A DNA stretch of 5,395 bases from an uncultured Eubacteriales bacterium (lineage in GTDB: Bacteria > Bacillota > Clostridia > Monoglobales > Firm-18): NCBI GenBank assembly GCA_905210885.1, contig CAJLYO010000128.1, positions 1-5,395 of the forward strand, written 5' to 3'. The notes under the pieces are model-generated. The model did not search any database. It was given only the letters and a program-made list of their open reading frames with translations, and had not been told where the DNA came from. Positions 1-4,880 of the stretch are shown here, in pieces. Made by a program: the position numbers and the translations under genes. Numbering within the stretch: position 1 is the stretch's first letter; the number at the start of each line of letters is the position of its first letter.

Positions 1-80
1 CCTGCCGCAAATGATACAACCGGCAGTATGCCGATAAATATTGCCGCACAAAGCAGCAGACTTAATAATTTCCGTTTCAT
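1..80 (-). CDS. Exported protein, N-terminal fragment (signal peptide)
   Basis: Only the first 26 codons are in the window; the gene continues past position 1. The start ATG is at 80-78, with GGGAGG at 94-89 and an 8-nt spacer. The peptide begins MKRKLLSLLLCAAIFIG and continues to VVSFAAG. This is a basic n-region, a hydrophobic core of about 15 residues and an SFA-A cleavage site, so a type I signal peptide is seen directly. There is no lipobox (no Cys at the expected cleavage site). It has its own promoter at 127-155. The mature protein is outside the window, so its function cannot be named. It could be any secreted or surface-anchored protein; an SLH protein is possible given the neighbourhood, but that is only a guess. 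Confidence 0.8.
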   Translation of the reverse strand, partial: MKRKLLSLLLCAAIFIGILPVVSFAA

Positions 81-126
81 TTTGTTTTCCTCCCGAAGAA
101 CGAATGTGTTTTTAACTTATCATATT

Positions 127-155
127 ATTGTACCACAAATTTTGCGCGGTGTCAT
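127..155 (-). promoter_or_regulatory. Sigma-A-type promoter of the left-edge exported protein gene
   Basis: Read on the minus strand, ATGACA (155-150, 5/6 match to TTGACA) is followed after exactly 17 nt by TACAAT (132-127, 5/6 match to TATAAT). The predicted transcript starts near 120, giving a leader of about 40 nt before the ATG at 80. Both hexamers and the spacer are near consensus, so this is the strongest promoter in the window. Confidence 0.7.
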
Positions 156-171
156 CATACCAAAGTATGAT
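154..171. promoter_or_regulatory. 7-bp inverted repeat abutting the -35 box, candidate operator
   Basis: ATCATAC (154-160) and GTATGAT (165-171) are perfect reverse complements separated by CAAA. The dyad lies immediately upstream of the minus-strand -35 box and overlaps it by 2 nt. Dyads in that position commonly bind response regulators or other activators, and can also bind repressors. The binding protein cannot be identified from the sequence. Confidence 0.45.
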
Positions 172-187
172 TTTTATGCGCGGTTCA

Positions 188-217
188 TTACGGAGCGGTA
201 CACATGGCGTTCCGTAA
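188..217. repeat. Hairpin-forming inverted repeat between rimI and the left-edge gene
   Basis: TTACGGAGCG (188-197) pairs with CGTTCCGTAA (208-217), giving 10 bp including one G-T pair and a 10-nt loop. No T-run follows on either strand, so it is not a canonical terminator, although it lies where rimI (minus strand) transcription would have to end. CGTAA/TTACG words recur within the next 30 nt, so alternative pairings with the adjoining repeat at 218-254 are possible. Confidence 0.4.
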
Positions 218-254
218 GCGCATATGTTTACGCAAACCTTACGTCCTGCAAACT
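218..254 (+). repeat. Dispersed intergenic repeat, copy 1
   Basis: This 37-nt stretch aligns without gaps to 4526-4562 at 31 of 37 positions. It includes identical blocks ATATGTT (222-228) and CAAACCTTACGTCCTG (233-248). All six differences are transitions. A small stem GCG/CGC (218-220 with 231-233) has an equivalent in the other copy, where a C-G pair is replaced by T-A. It lies just beyond the rimI stop codon, in the opposite orientation to that gene. Function unknown; probably one member of a genome-wide small repeat family. Confidence 0.6.
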
Positions 255-271
255 TTAATCTTCAAAACGCT

Positions 272-706
272 TTACCCCAAATCGCACGACATTAAAACCG
301 CGTCCTCAATCGGGTCGCGGTAGTAATTTTTACGCACGCCGCAGGGGTGAAAGCCCTGATCTTCGTACAATGCGATTGCCGGCGCATTTCCGGCACGCAC
401 CTCCAAAAGCATAACGGCGGCGGTCTTTTTTGCCTCGTTTTTAAGCGCGTCTAAAATCGCTTTGCCGTACCCCTTCCGGCGGTACTCGGGCAAAACCGCT
501 ATGTTTGTAATCTGCGCTTCGTCCGCGGCAAGCCACATTCCGCCGTATGCCGCAAGAATTTTTCCGTCAAATATTCCGAAATACCGCGTTGAATCGCTAT
601 CCAAATCGCCGAGAAACATTTTTTCCGTCCAGGGCGGTGATATACATATTTTGTCTGCGGCGGCAAGCTGCGCCGCGTGCTTTGTTTCAAGTCTTGTTAC
701 AGTCAT
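272..706 (-). CDS. rimI: Ribosomal protein S18-alanine N-acetyltransferase RimI (GNAT family)
   Basis: This cytoplasmic GNAT enzyme transfers acetyl from acetyl-CoA to the N-terminal alanine of ribosomal protein S18. The 144-residue length is normal for RimI. Visible motifs are the acetyl-CoA loop in IAVLPEYRRKGYG (RRKGYG at about 76-81) and the block LEVRAGNAPAIALYEDQGF. Glu102 and Tyr114 in that block keep the 12-residue spacing of the catalytic Glu103/Tyr115 pair of Salmonella RimI. An ATG at 727 gives a longer frame, but the bases between the two ATGs contain AAGGAGGG (720-713), an ideal ribosome binding site 6 nt before the ATG at 706. The upstream ATG also overlaps the predicted -10 box, so 706 is the start. 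In many Firmicutes rimI sits with tsaB/tsaD/tsaE; here it stands alone, divergent from the SLH operon. A paralogous GNAT acetyltransferase is the main alternative. Confidence 0.88.
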   Translation of the reverse strand: MTVTRLETKHAAQLAAADKICISPPWTEKMFLGDLDSDSTRYFGIFDGKILAAYGGMWLAADEAQITNIAVLPEYRRKGYGKAILDALKNEAKKTAAVMLLEVRAGNAPAIALYEDQGFHPCGVRKNYYRDPIEDAVLMSCDLG

Positions 707-725
707 AACACACCCTCCTTTTTTC

Positions 726-754
726 ATTTTATCATAAATTTTGAAATTTTACAA
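726..754 (-). promoter_or_regulatory. Predicted rimI promoter
   Basis: On the minus strand, TTGTAA (754-749, 4/6 to TTGACA) is followed after 17 nt by TAAAAT (731-726, 5/6), with TG one base before it (extended -10). Transcription would start near 719. The ribosome binding site at 720-713 would then lie at or within a base of the 5' end of the message, leaving a leader of only about 13 nt. Confidence 0.5.
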
Positions 755-778
755 TTATGTTAACTTATAAAAAAACAG

Positions 779-807
779 TTGGATTTTGTCGGATTATGTG
801 CTAAAAT
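779..807 (+). promoter_or_regulatory. Predicted promoter of the SLH/GH18-metAA-prmA operon
   Basis: TTGGAT (779-784, 3/6 to TTGACA), a 17-nt spacer and TAAAAT (802-807, 5/6) with TGC directly before it (extended -10, which compensates for the poor -35). Transcription would start near 814, giving a leader of about 37 nt. The leader is too short for a SAM riboswitch or T-box. Confidence 0.5.
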
Positions 808-850
808 AGAAAGCGCAGTTATAATTACTATCCGAGGGGGACAAATAAAA

Positions 851-2446
851 ATGCAATTCAAACGAATGACGGCGGTTGTTGTGTGCATTGCGCTTATGTG
901 TACCGCTTTTGTATATGCTTTTAACGATACAGCCGGACACTGGGCGGAGCAGTACGCCGTTTATTTAAATCAAAAGGGAATTTTAAACGGAGACGATTTG
1001 GGAAACGCAAATCTTGCAAACAATGTTAAAAGAAGCGAATTTACCGCCATGCTTGTGCGTATGCTTTACGGAGAGGTTTCCGCCGGCAGCAGCTTTTCGG
1101 ACGTTACGGCGGATAAATGGTACTACGGCGCTGTGGGCTATGCCGCACAGCAGGGCATAGTTTCGGGCGGCGGCGACGGACGCTTTTATCCCGATAACCT
1201 TGTAACAAGAGAGGAAATCGTTCTTATGCTGTACCGCGCGCTGGGACTTTCCGGCGGCGAATGCAGCTTTACCGATGTAGGAAGCGGCTACAAATATTAT
1301 AAGGAAATCGCGGCGGCGGTTTCTGCCGGAATTATAAACGGATATTCCGACGGAAGCTTTATGCCCACGGCAAAATCCACCAGGGGGGAGGCATGCGCAA
1401 TGCTCTACCGAGTGCTTAACAAAGACGCACAGCCCGAAACACCCGTTACGCCTCCGGCGGTAGCGCGGCTTAATCTTTCATGGCAGCAGGTGTACAACAA
1501 AAACGTAACCACTGCCGGAAGCTACGTAAGAGAAGGTCTGGACGTTGTTTCGCCCATGTGGTTTAAAATTGTTTCAAAAACAGACGACCTGCCCCAAAGC
1601 TACGAATATCCCGTAGGTGATAACATGTACCTTCAGGATTTCGGAAACAGCGCCTATATGGCGGACGCGGCGGCGAAGGGATACAAGGTATGGCCCATGT
1701 TCAAGGGCGACGGCACCTTAAACGGTCAGGGCAAATTTTTAAATAACGAAAGCGCACGCAAAACAGCGGTTGAGCTTTTGCGCAGCATGGCAAAAACCTA
1801 CGGCTTTACAGGCATAAACATGGATTTTGAAAATATGCGCCAGACCGACCGCGATGCATACACAACCCTTGTTAAAGAGGTTGCCGCTATGTGCCGCGAG
1901 GAGGGGCTTATACTGTCCGTTGACGTTACGAAATATCTTGAAACAAGCCCCACGTACTCCCTGTGCTACGACAGGGCGGCAATCGCGCAGTACGCCGACT
2001 ATGTGGCGCTTATGGCATACGACCAGAACGGAACATGGAGCAAAAAAGCAGGCTCCGTTGCCGGTCTTGACTGGGTTGAGGAGAGCATAAAGATAACGTT
2101 AAACGAGGTTCCGGCGGAAAAGCTTTTGCTGGGTATTCCCTTTTACGCAAGGCTGTGGCGCGAGGAAAACGGAACGGTTGTGAAAACCTCCGCAATAGGC
2201 ATGGACACGGCGAAAAAGCAGGTTGACAACGCCGGCGCGCAGATTGTGTACGACCAGAAAACCGGACAGAACTATGCGGAGTGGACGGACGGAAACCAGG
2301 TATGCAAAATCTGGCTTGAGGACGAAACCTCCGTCAAGGCGCGTCTTGACCTTATCGCAAAATATAATCTTGCCGGCGCGGCGTCATGGAGCATGACCTT
2401 TGAACACCCGTCAATATGGGGATTTATTAAGGAGAATCTGCGTTGA
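851..2446 (+). CDS. Secreted SLH-domain glycoside hydrolase family 18 protein
   Basis: 531 residues. Signal peptide at 1-23 (MQFKRMTAVVVCIALMCTAF, cleavage after VYA). Three S-layer homology repeats follow at about 24-73, 82-133 and 139-189, each with the TRAE-type anchor motif (KRSE 60-63, TREE 119-122, TRGE 177-180). SLH triplets hold proteins on the cell wall by binding secondary wall polymer. A Pro/Thr-rich linker (about 194-202) leads to a GH18 barrel to the C-terminus. Its catalytic strand reads TGINMDFE (320-327), with Glu327 as predicted acid/base. Other GH18 marks are MAYD (388-391) and Trp513 near the last strand. The fold resembles the YaaH/SleL peptidoglycan-glucosaminidase branch more than classical chitinases, so cell-wall glycan is the likelier substrate (inference). 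The ATG at 851 has GAGGGGG 10 nt upstream; an in-frame TTG at 779 would lie in the promoter and spoil the signal peptide. First gene of the operon. Confidence 0.88.
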   Translation: MQFKRMTAVVVCIALMCTAFVYAFNDTAGHWAEQYAVYLNQKGILNGDDLGNANLANNVKRSEFTAMLVRMLYGEVSAGSSFSDVTADKWYYGAVGYAAQQGIVSGGGDGRFYPDNLVTREEIVLMLYRALGLSGGECSFTDVGSGYKYYKEIAAAVSAGIINGYSDGSFMPTAKSTRGEACAMLYRVLNKDAQPETPVTPPAVARLNLSWQQVYNKNVTTAGSYVREGLDVVSPMWFKIVSKTDDLPQSYEYPVGDNMYLQDFGNSAYMADAAAKGYKVWPMFKGDGTLNGQGKFLNNESARKTAVELLRSMAKTYGFTGINMDFENMRQTDRDAYTTLVKEVAAMCREEGLILSVDVTKYLETSPTYSLCYDRAAIAQYADYVALMAYDQNGTWSKKAGSVAGLDWVEESIKITLNEVPAEKLLLGIPFYARLWREENGTVVKTSAIGMDTAKKQVDNAGAQIVYDQKTGQNYAEWTDGNQVCKIWLEDETSVKARLDLIAKYNLAGAASWSMTFEHPSIWGFIKENLR

Positions 2447-2664
2447 GTAAAAATATTAAAGAAGCAATTTACGGCTTTTTGTGCGGCACGGGCTCATGCC
2501 TGTTTATCGTGGGCATGCTGCCGCAAAAGCTGTTGTCGACAATTATCGGCGTGCTGATTGCAAGCCTGGGCATATATTATGTAATGAAACACAGACCGGC
2601 GAAGTGGTTTTTAATCACTTTCGTCGTGTGCTGTGCATGCTTTATTCTGCTTTTGCCAAGATAA
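2443..2664 (+). CDS. Small integral membrane protein, TTG start, coupled to the GH18 gene
   Basis: I do not recognise this 73-residue protein. It starts at a TTG that overlaps the preceding stop by 4 nt (TTGA, 2443-2446). AAGGAG (2429-2434) sits 8 nt upstream inside the GH18 gene, so the two are probably translationally coupled. The protein has three hydrophobic stretches: about 9-27, 30-48 (ending IYYVM) and 55-71 (WFLITFVVCCACFILLL). A basic MKHRP turn separates the last two, and the chain ends LLLPR. Four of its five cysteines (Cys14, Cys19, Cys63, Cys64, Cys66) pair up by position: 14/19 in segment one, and three in a CC-x-C cluster in segment three. No catalytic motif is evident. Location directly after a surface hydrolase suggests a membrane accessory, but nothing proves it. 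Confidence 0.75.
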   Translation: MSKNIKEAIYGFLCGTGSCLFIVGMLPQKLLSTIIGVLIASLGIYYVMKHRPAKWFLITFVVCCACFILLLPR

Positions 2665-2684
2665 AAAATCAGAGGTGACACAAA

Positions 2685-3602
2685 ATGCCTATCAGAATAC
2701 CCAACAAGCTGCCGGCGGAAAAAATTCTTGCCGGCGAAAACATATTTGTAATGAATGAAAAAAGGGCGCTGACACAGGATATCCGCCCTTTGAGCATTGT
2801 GATTTTAAACATAATGCCCACAAAAATTACCACGGAAACTCAGCTTCTGCGCCTTTTGGGAAACACGCCCCTTCAGGTTAACATTCAGCTTGCGGCGATG
2901 GAAAGCCACACAAGCAAAAACACGCCCAAGGAGCACCTGAGTACCTTTTACAAAACATTTGACGAAATAAAGCGCAACAAATATGACGGAATGATTATCA
3001 CCGGTGCGCCCATAGAGCAGATTGATTTTGAGCAGGTGGACTACTGGGACGAGCTTAAGGAGATTATGGAGTGGACGAAAACCAACGTAACCTCAACCAT
3101 GCATATATGCTGGGGTGCGCAGGCAGGACTTTACTACCATTACGGAATACCGAAATATCCTCTTGAAAAAAAGATGTTCGGCGTTTTCCCCCACACACTT
3201 GTGCGTAAAAACAAAATGCTGACACGCGGCTTTGACGATGTGTTTATGGTGCCCCATTCAAGGCACACCGAGGTGCGCGAGGAGGATATCCGCCACGTTC
3301 CGGAGCTTGAAATAATCGCGGTTTCAAAGGAGGCAGGGGTGTATCTTGTAAGCTCGAAAGGCGGGAAGCAGATTTTCGTCACCGGGCATGCGGAATATGA
3401 CGCGGACACCCTCGCCGGAGAATATTTCCGCGATATTGAAAAGGGGCTTGAAATTGACGTGCCCAAAAATTATTTTAAAAACGACAATCCTAAGAATAAG
3501 CCCGTAAATTCGTGGCGTTCAACGGCGAATCTGCTGTTTTCAAACTGGCTTAACTACCATGTATACCAGACGACGCCGTACGATATTAACGATATTAAGT
3601 AA
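2685..3602 (+). CDS. metAA: Homoserine O-acetyltransferase, MetA family
   Basis: 305 residues, full family length. It acylates L-homoserine, the first committed step of methionine synthesis, in the cytoplasm. The catalytic residues known for the family are all present: Cys142 in HICWGAQAG, His235 and Glu237 in TGHAEYD. The specificity position 111 is Glu ([11 protein letters not shown]). In the MetA family, work on the Bacillus cereus protein showed that Glu111 selects acetyl-CoA and Gly111 selects succinyl-CoA, so O-acetylhomoserine is the expected product although many databases would label this a succinyltransferase. The start ATG has AGAGGTGA 2671-2678 just upstream. It lies 20 nt after the small membrane protein gene and 12 nt before prmA. 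No riboswitch or own promoter fits in that gap, so it depends on the upstream operon promoter or one inside a gene. Confidence 0.95.
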   Translation: MPIRIPNKLPAEKILAGENIFVMNEKRALTQDIRPLSIVILNIMPTKITTETQLLRLLGNTPLQVNIQLAAMESHTSKNTPKEHLSTFYKTFDEIKRNKYDGMIITGAPIEQIDFEQVDYWDELKEIMEWTKTNVTSTMHICWGAQAGLYYHYGIPKYPLEKKMFGVFPHTLVRKNKMLTRGFDDVFMVPHSRHTEVREEDIRHVPELEIIAVSKEAGVYLVSSKGGKQIFVTGHAEYDADTLAGEYFRDIEKGLEIDVPKNYFKNDNPKNKPVNSWRSTANLLFSNWLNYHVYQTTPYDINDIK

Positions 3603-3614
3603 GGGAGAAGAAAT

Positions 3615-4514
3615 ATGGAAAGCTACAATCAGATAAAGGTTACCGTGCCCGTGTCCATGGTTCAGACGGCGCAGGACGTTATGACCATGATGAATTTTAA
3701 CGGCGGTATTATGATTGAGGATTACTCCGATATCGAGGCATGCCCATGGGACTACATAGATACGGAAATTCTGGCAAAGGACAGAACGACAGCCGCTGTC
3801 AGCGGTTTTATAGCCGAGGGAAGCGATATTATGCCGGTTTTGGAGCAGTTAAAGCTGCTGCTGCCGGAGGCGGACGTTGAGGTTGTGTCCGTTGAGCAAA
3901 GCGACTGGGCGAATAACTGGAAAAAGTATTATAAGCCTATACGCGTGGGCAAATCCATAGTTATAAAGCCGTCGTGGGAGCCGTACGAAAAGCAGGACGG
4001 TGACGTTATTGTGGAACTTGACCCGGGAATGGCATTCGGAACGGGAACCCACGAAACCACAAGAATGTGCATGGAGCTTTTGGAGCGCTTTGTAACGCCG
4101 GAAACCACGGTTTTGGACGTGGGCTGCGGAAGCGGAATTTTGTCCATAACCTCGCTTTTGCTGGGGGCAAAGAGCATTGTGGGCGTGGATATCGACCCGG
4201 TTGCAGTGGACGTTGCCGTTGAAAACGGGGAAAGAAACGGATTTTGTCCGCCGCGGTACGTGATTAAAAAAGGTAACCTTGCCGACGAAATAGAAGGCAT
4301 GTTTGATATAGCTGTTGCAAATATTGTTGCCGACGCAATAAAAATGCTTGCGCCCGATGTTAAGCGGTTTATAAAACCGGAGGGGTATTTTATATGCTCC
4401 GGAATTATCGAGGACAGAATTGACGATGTGAAGGAATGTCTTAATTCCCTCGGCTATAATATTATCGAAGTTTTGCGCCAGGGCGAGTGGGCGGCTATGC
4501 TTTGCAGACCGTAA
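3615..4514 (+). CDS. prmA: Ribosomal protein L11 methyltransferase PrmA
   Basis: 299 residues, normal length. It uses SAM to methylate amino groups of ribosomal protein L11. The N-terminal L11-recognition domain spans about 1-90, followed by a linker with SDWANNWKKYYKP (96-108) typical of the family. The signature DPGMAFGTGTHETT is at 136-149. SAM-binding motif I is VLDVGCGSG (166-174), the ribose-binding acid is in VDIDP (191-195), and the motif IV equivalent is VANIVAD (234-240). AAGGGAG (3601-3607) overlaps the metAA stop codon and lies 7 nt before the ATG. In many Firmicutes prmA follows dnaJ and precedes rsmE; here it follows metAA, and nothing of dnaJ or rsmE is present. It is the last gene of the operon, and no convincing terminator follows. 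Confidence 0.96.
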   Translation: MESYNQIKVTVPVSMVQTAQDVMTMMNFNGGIMIEDYSDIEACPWDYIDTEILAKDRTTAAVSGFIAEGSDIMPVLEQLKLLLPEADVEVVSVEQSDWANNWKKYYKPIRVGKSIVIKPSWEPYEKQDGDVIVELDPGMAFGTGTHETTRMCMELLERFVTPETTVLDVGCGSGILSITSLLLGAKSIVGVDIDPVAVDVAVENGERNGFCPPRYVIKKGNLADEIEGMFDIAVANIVADAIKMLAPDVKRFIKPEGYFICSGIIEDRIDDVKECLNSLGYNIIEVLRQGEWAAMLCRP

Positions 4515-4525
4515 GAGCTGCCGCG

Positions 4526-4562
4526 GTGCATATGTTCGCACAAACCTTACGTCCTGTGAACT
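4526..4562 (+). repeat. Dispersed intergenic repeat, copy 2
   Basis: Same-orientation partner of 218-254 (31 of 37 identical, no gaps). Here the small stem is GTGC/GCAC (4526-4529 with 4538-4541) around an 8-nt loop ATATGTTC. It starts 12 nt after the prmA stop codon, in the same orientation as prmA, whereas copy 1 is antisense to its neighbour rimI. Confidence 0.6.
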
Positions 4563-4578
4563 CTGCCACAAGTCTTGG

Positions 4579-4598
4579 TTTACAAGGCGCCTTGTAAA
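4579..4598. repeat. Perfect 20-bp palindrome
   Basis: TTTACAAGGC (4579-4588) is followed directly by its exact reverse complement GCCTTGTAAA (4589-4598). As RNA or single-stranded DNA it could form an 8-bp stem with a GCGC loop. No T-run follows on either strand, so a terminator is unlikely. It could be a dimeric protein-binding site or an end of a small mobile repeat; it lies 16 nt from dispersed repeat copy 2. Confidence 0.55.
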
Positions 4599-4646
4599 AG
4601 GAAAATTACAGTGTGTTTTTGCTTTTGCCGGGCTGGCTTTTTAATG

Positions 4647-4684
4647 CCTCCCTTGCCTAAAGGGAGGGGAACCGCATAAGCGGT
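4647..4684. repeat. Twin-hairpin REP/MITE-like repeat unit
   Basis: Two adjoining stems. CCTCCCTT (4647-4654) pairs with AAGGGAGG (4660-4667) around GCCTA, and ACCGC (4671-4675) pairs with GCGGT (4680-4684) around ATAA. The tail GGAAGGATTC follows. I recognise this layout as resembling an abundant intergenic repeat in gut Clostridia (from memory, not searched). It is not followed by T-runs. Confidence 0.5.
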
Positions 4685-4711
4685 GGAAGGATTCATTTTT
4701 GCCACCAAAAA

Positions 4712-4741
4712 GTGACAAGAATAAACGAATACTACTATTAT
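4712..4741 (+). promoter_or_regulatory. Weak candidate promoter for the AraC-type gene
   Basis: GTGACA (4712-4717, 5/6 to TTGACA) and TATTAT (4736-4741, 5/6 to TATAAT) with an 18-nt spacer. The leader would be about 130 nt and would include the dyads at 4757-4809. Another TATTAT at 4849-4854 has no good -35 partner. Tentative. Confidence 0.3.
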
Positions 4742-4756
4742 TAAAATTTGTACAAC

Positions 4757-4780
4757 GTGATATGTCGTAACATTTATCAC
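4757..4780. repeat. Imperfect inverted repeat upstream of the AraC-type gene
   Basis: GTGATATGT (4757-4765) can pair with ACAT-TT-ATCAC (4770-4780) with a 2-nt bulge and a 4-nt CGTA loop. It lies about 100 nt upstream of the regulator start, so it could be an operator or simply part of the repeat mosaic. Confidence 0.3.
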
Positions 4781-4790
4781 AGGGCGTTTC

Positions 4791-4809
4791 GGGCAGATAA
4801 TATCTGCCC
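4791..4809. repeat. 9+9 bp inverted repeat (GGGCAGATA / TATCTGCCC)
   Basis: GGGCAGATA (4791-4799), a single central A, and TATCTGCCC (4801-4809). It is perfect apart from the central base, AT-rich at the centre and GC-rich at the flanks. It is located 71 nt before the AraC-type start codon. Possibilities are a regulator binding site or another small repeat; no T-run is present for a terminator. Confidence 0.5.
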
Positions 4810-4880
4810 CATATGCACGGACGTGTCAATCCGCACACCATTTTACCGTATTATCAGTCCGCAAAGGAGCTTTTACGTCA

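Larger units (their letters stand above)
4515..4880. other. Gene-free 366-nt interval made of short repeats and dyads
   Basis: I see no credible gene here. The open frames on the minus strand (4580-4780 and 4641-4841) are low-quality translations of hairpin DNA, without ribosome binding sites or family resemblance. The interval contains, in order, a dispersed repeat, a perfect palindrome, a double hairpin, a weak promoter-like pair, an imperfect dyad and a 9+9 bp inverted repeat. These are listed separately. It also separates the prmA operon from the AraC-type gene, so it must hold that gene's promoter. Confidence 0.7.

Noticed and set aside
213..243. CGTAAG/CTTACG inverted repeat considered as a separate hairpin
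   Set aside because: Only 6 bp around a 19-nt loop and it competes with better pairings in the same segment.
28..258. Plus-strand 76-codon frame
   Set aside because: It runs antisense across a signal-peptide gene start, its promoter and a hairpin; no ribosome binding site and no family-like composition.
462..737. Plus-strand frame opposite rimI
   Set aside because: Antisense shadow of a well-supported GNAT gene, with no start signal.
779..850. Extension of the SLH/GH18 protein to an in-frame TTG at 779
   Set aside because: The TTG forms part of the predicted -35 box, has no ribosome binding site, and would bury the signal peptide 24 residues in.
3849..4571. 240-codon minus-strand frame opposite prmA
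   Set aside because: Long, but fully antisense to the clear PrmA motifs; the peptide is rich in His, Arg and Cys with no domain resemblance and no ribosome binding site.
4627..4642. GCC-GGGCT-GGC followed by five T residues, considered as the prmA operon terminator
   Set aside because: The stem is only 3 bp, too weak to call, although the T-run is in the right place.
4580..4780. Minus-strand 66-codon frame with a hydrophobic start
   Set aside because: It is a translation of the twin-hairpin repeat and palindrome; repeats of this sort typically yield such false peptides, and there is no ribosome binding site.
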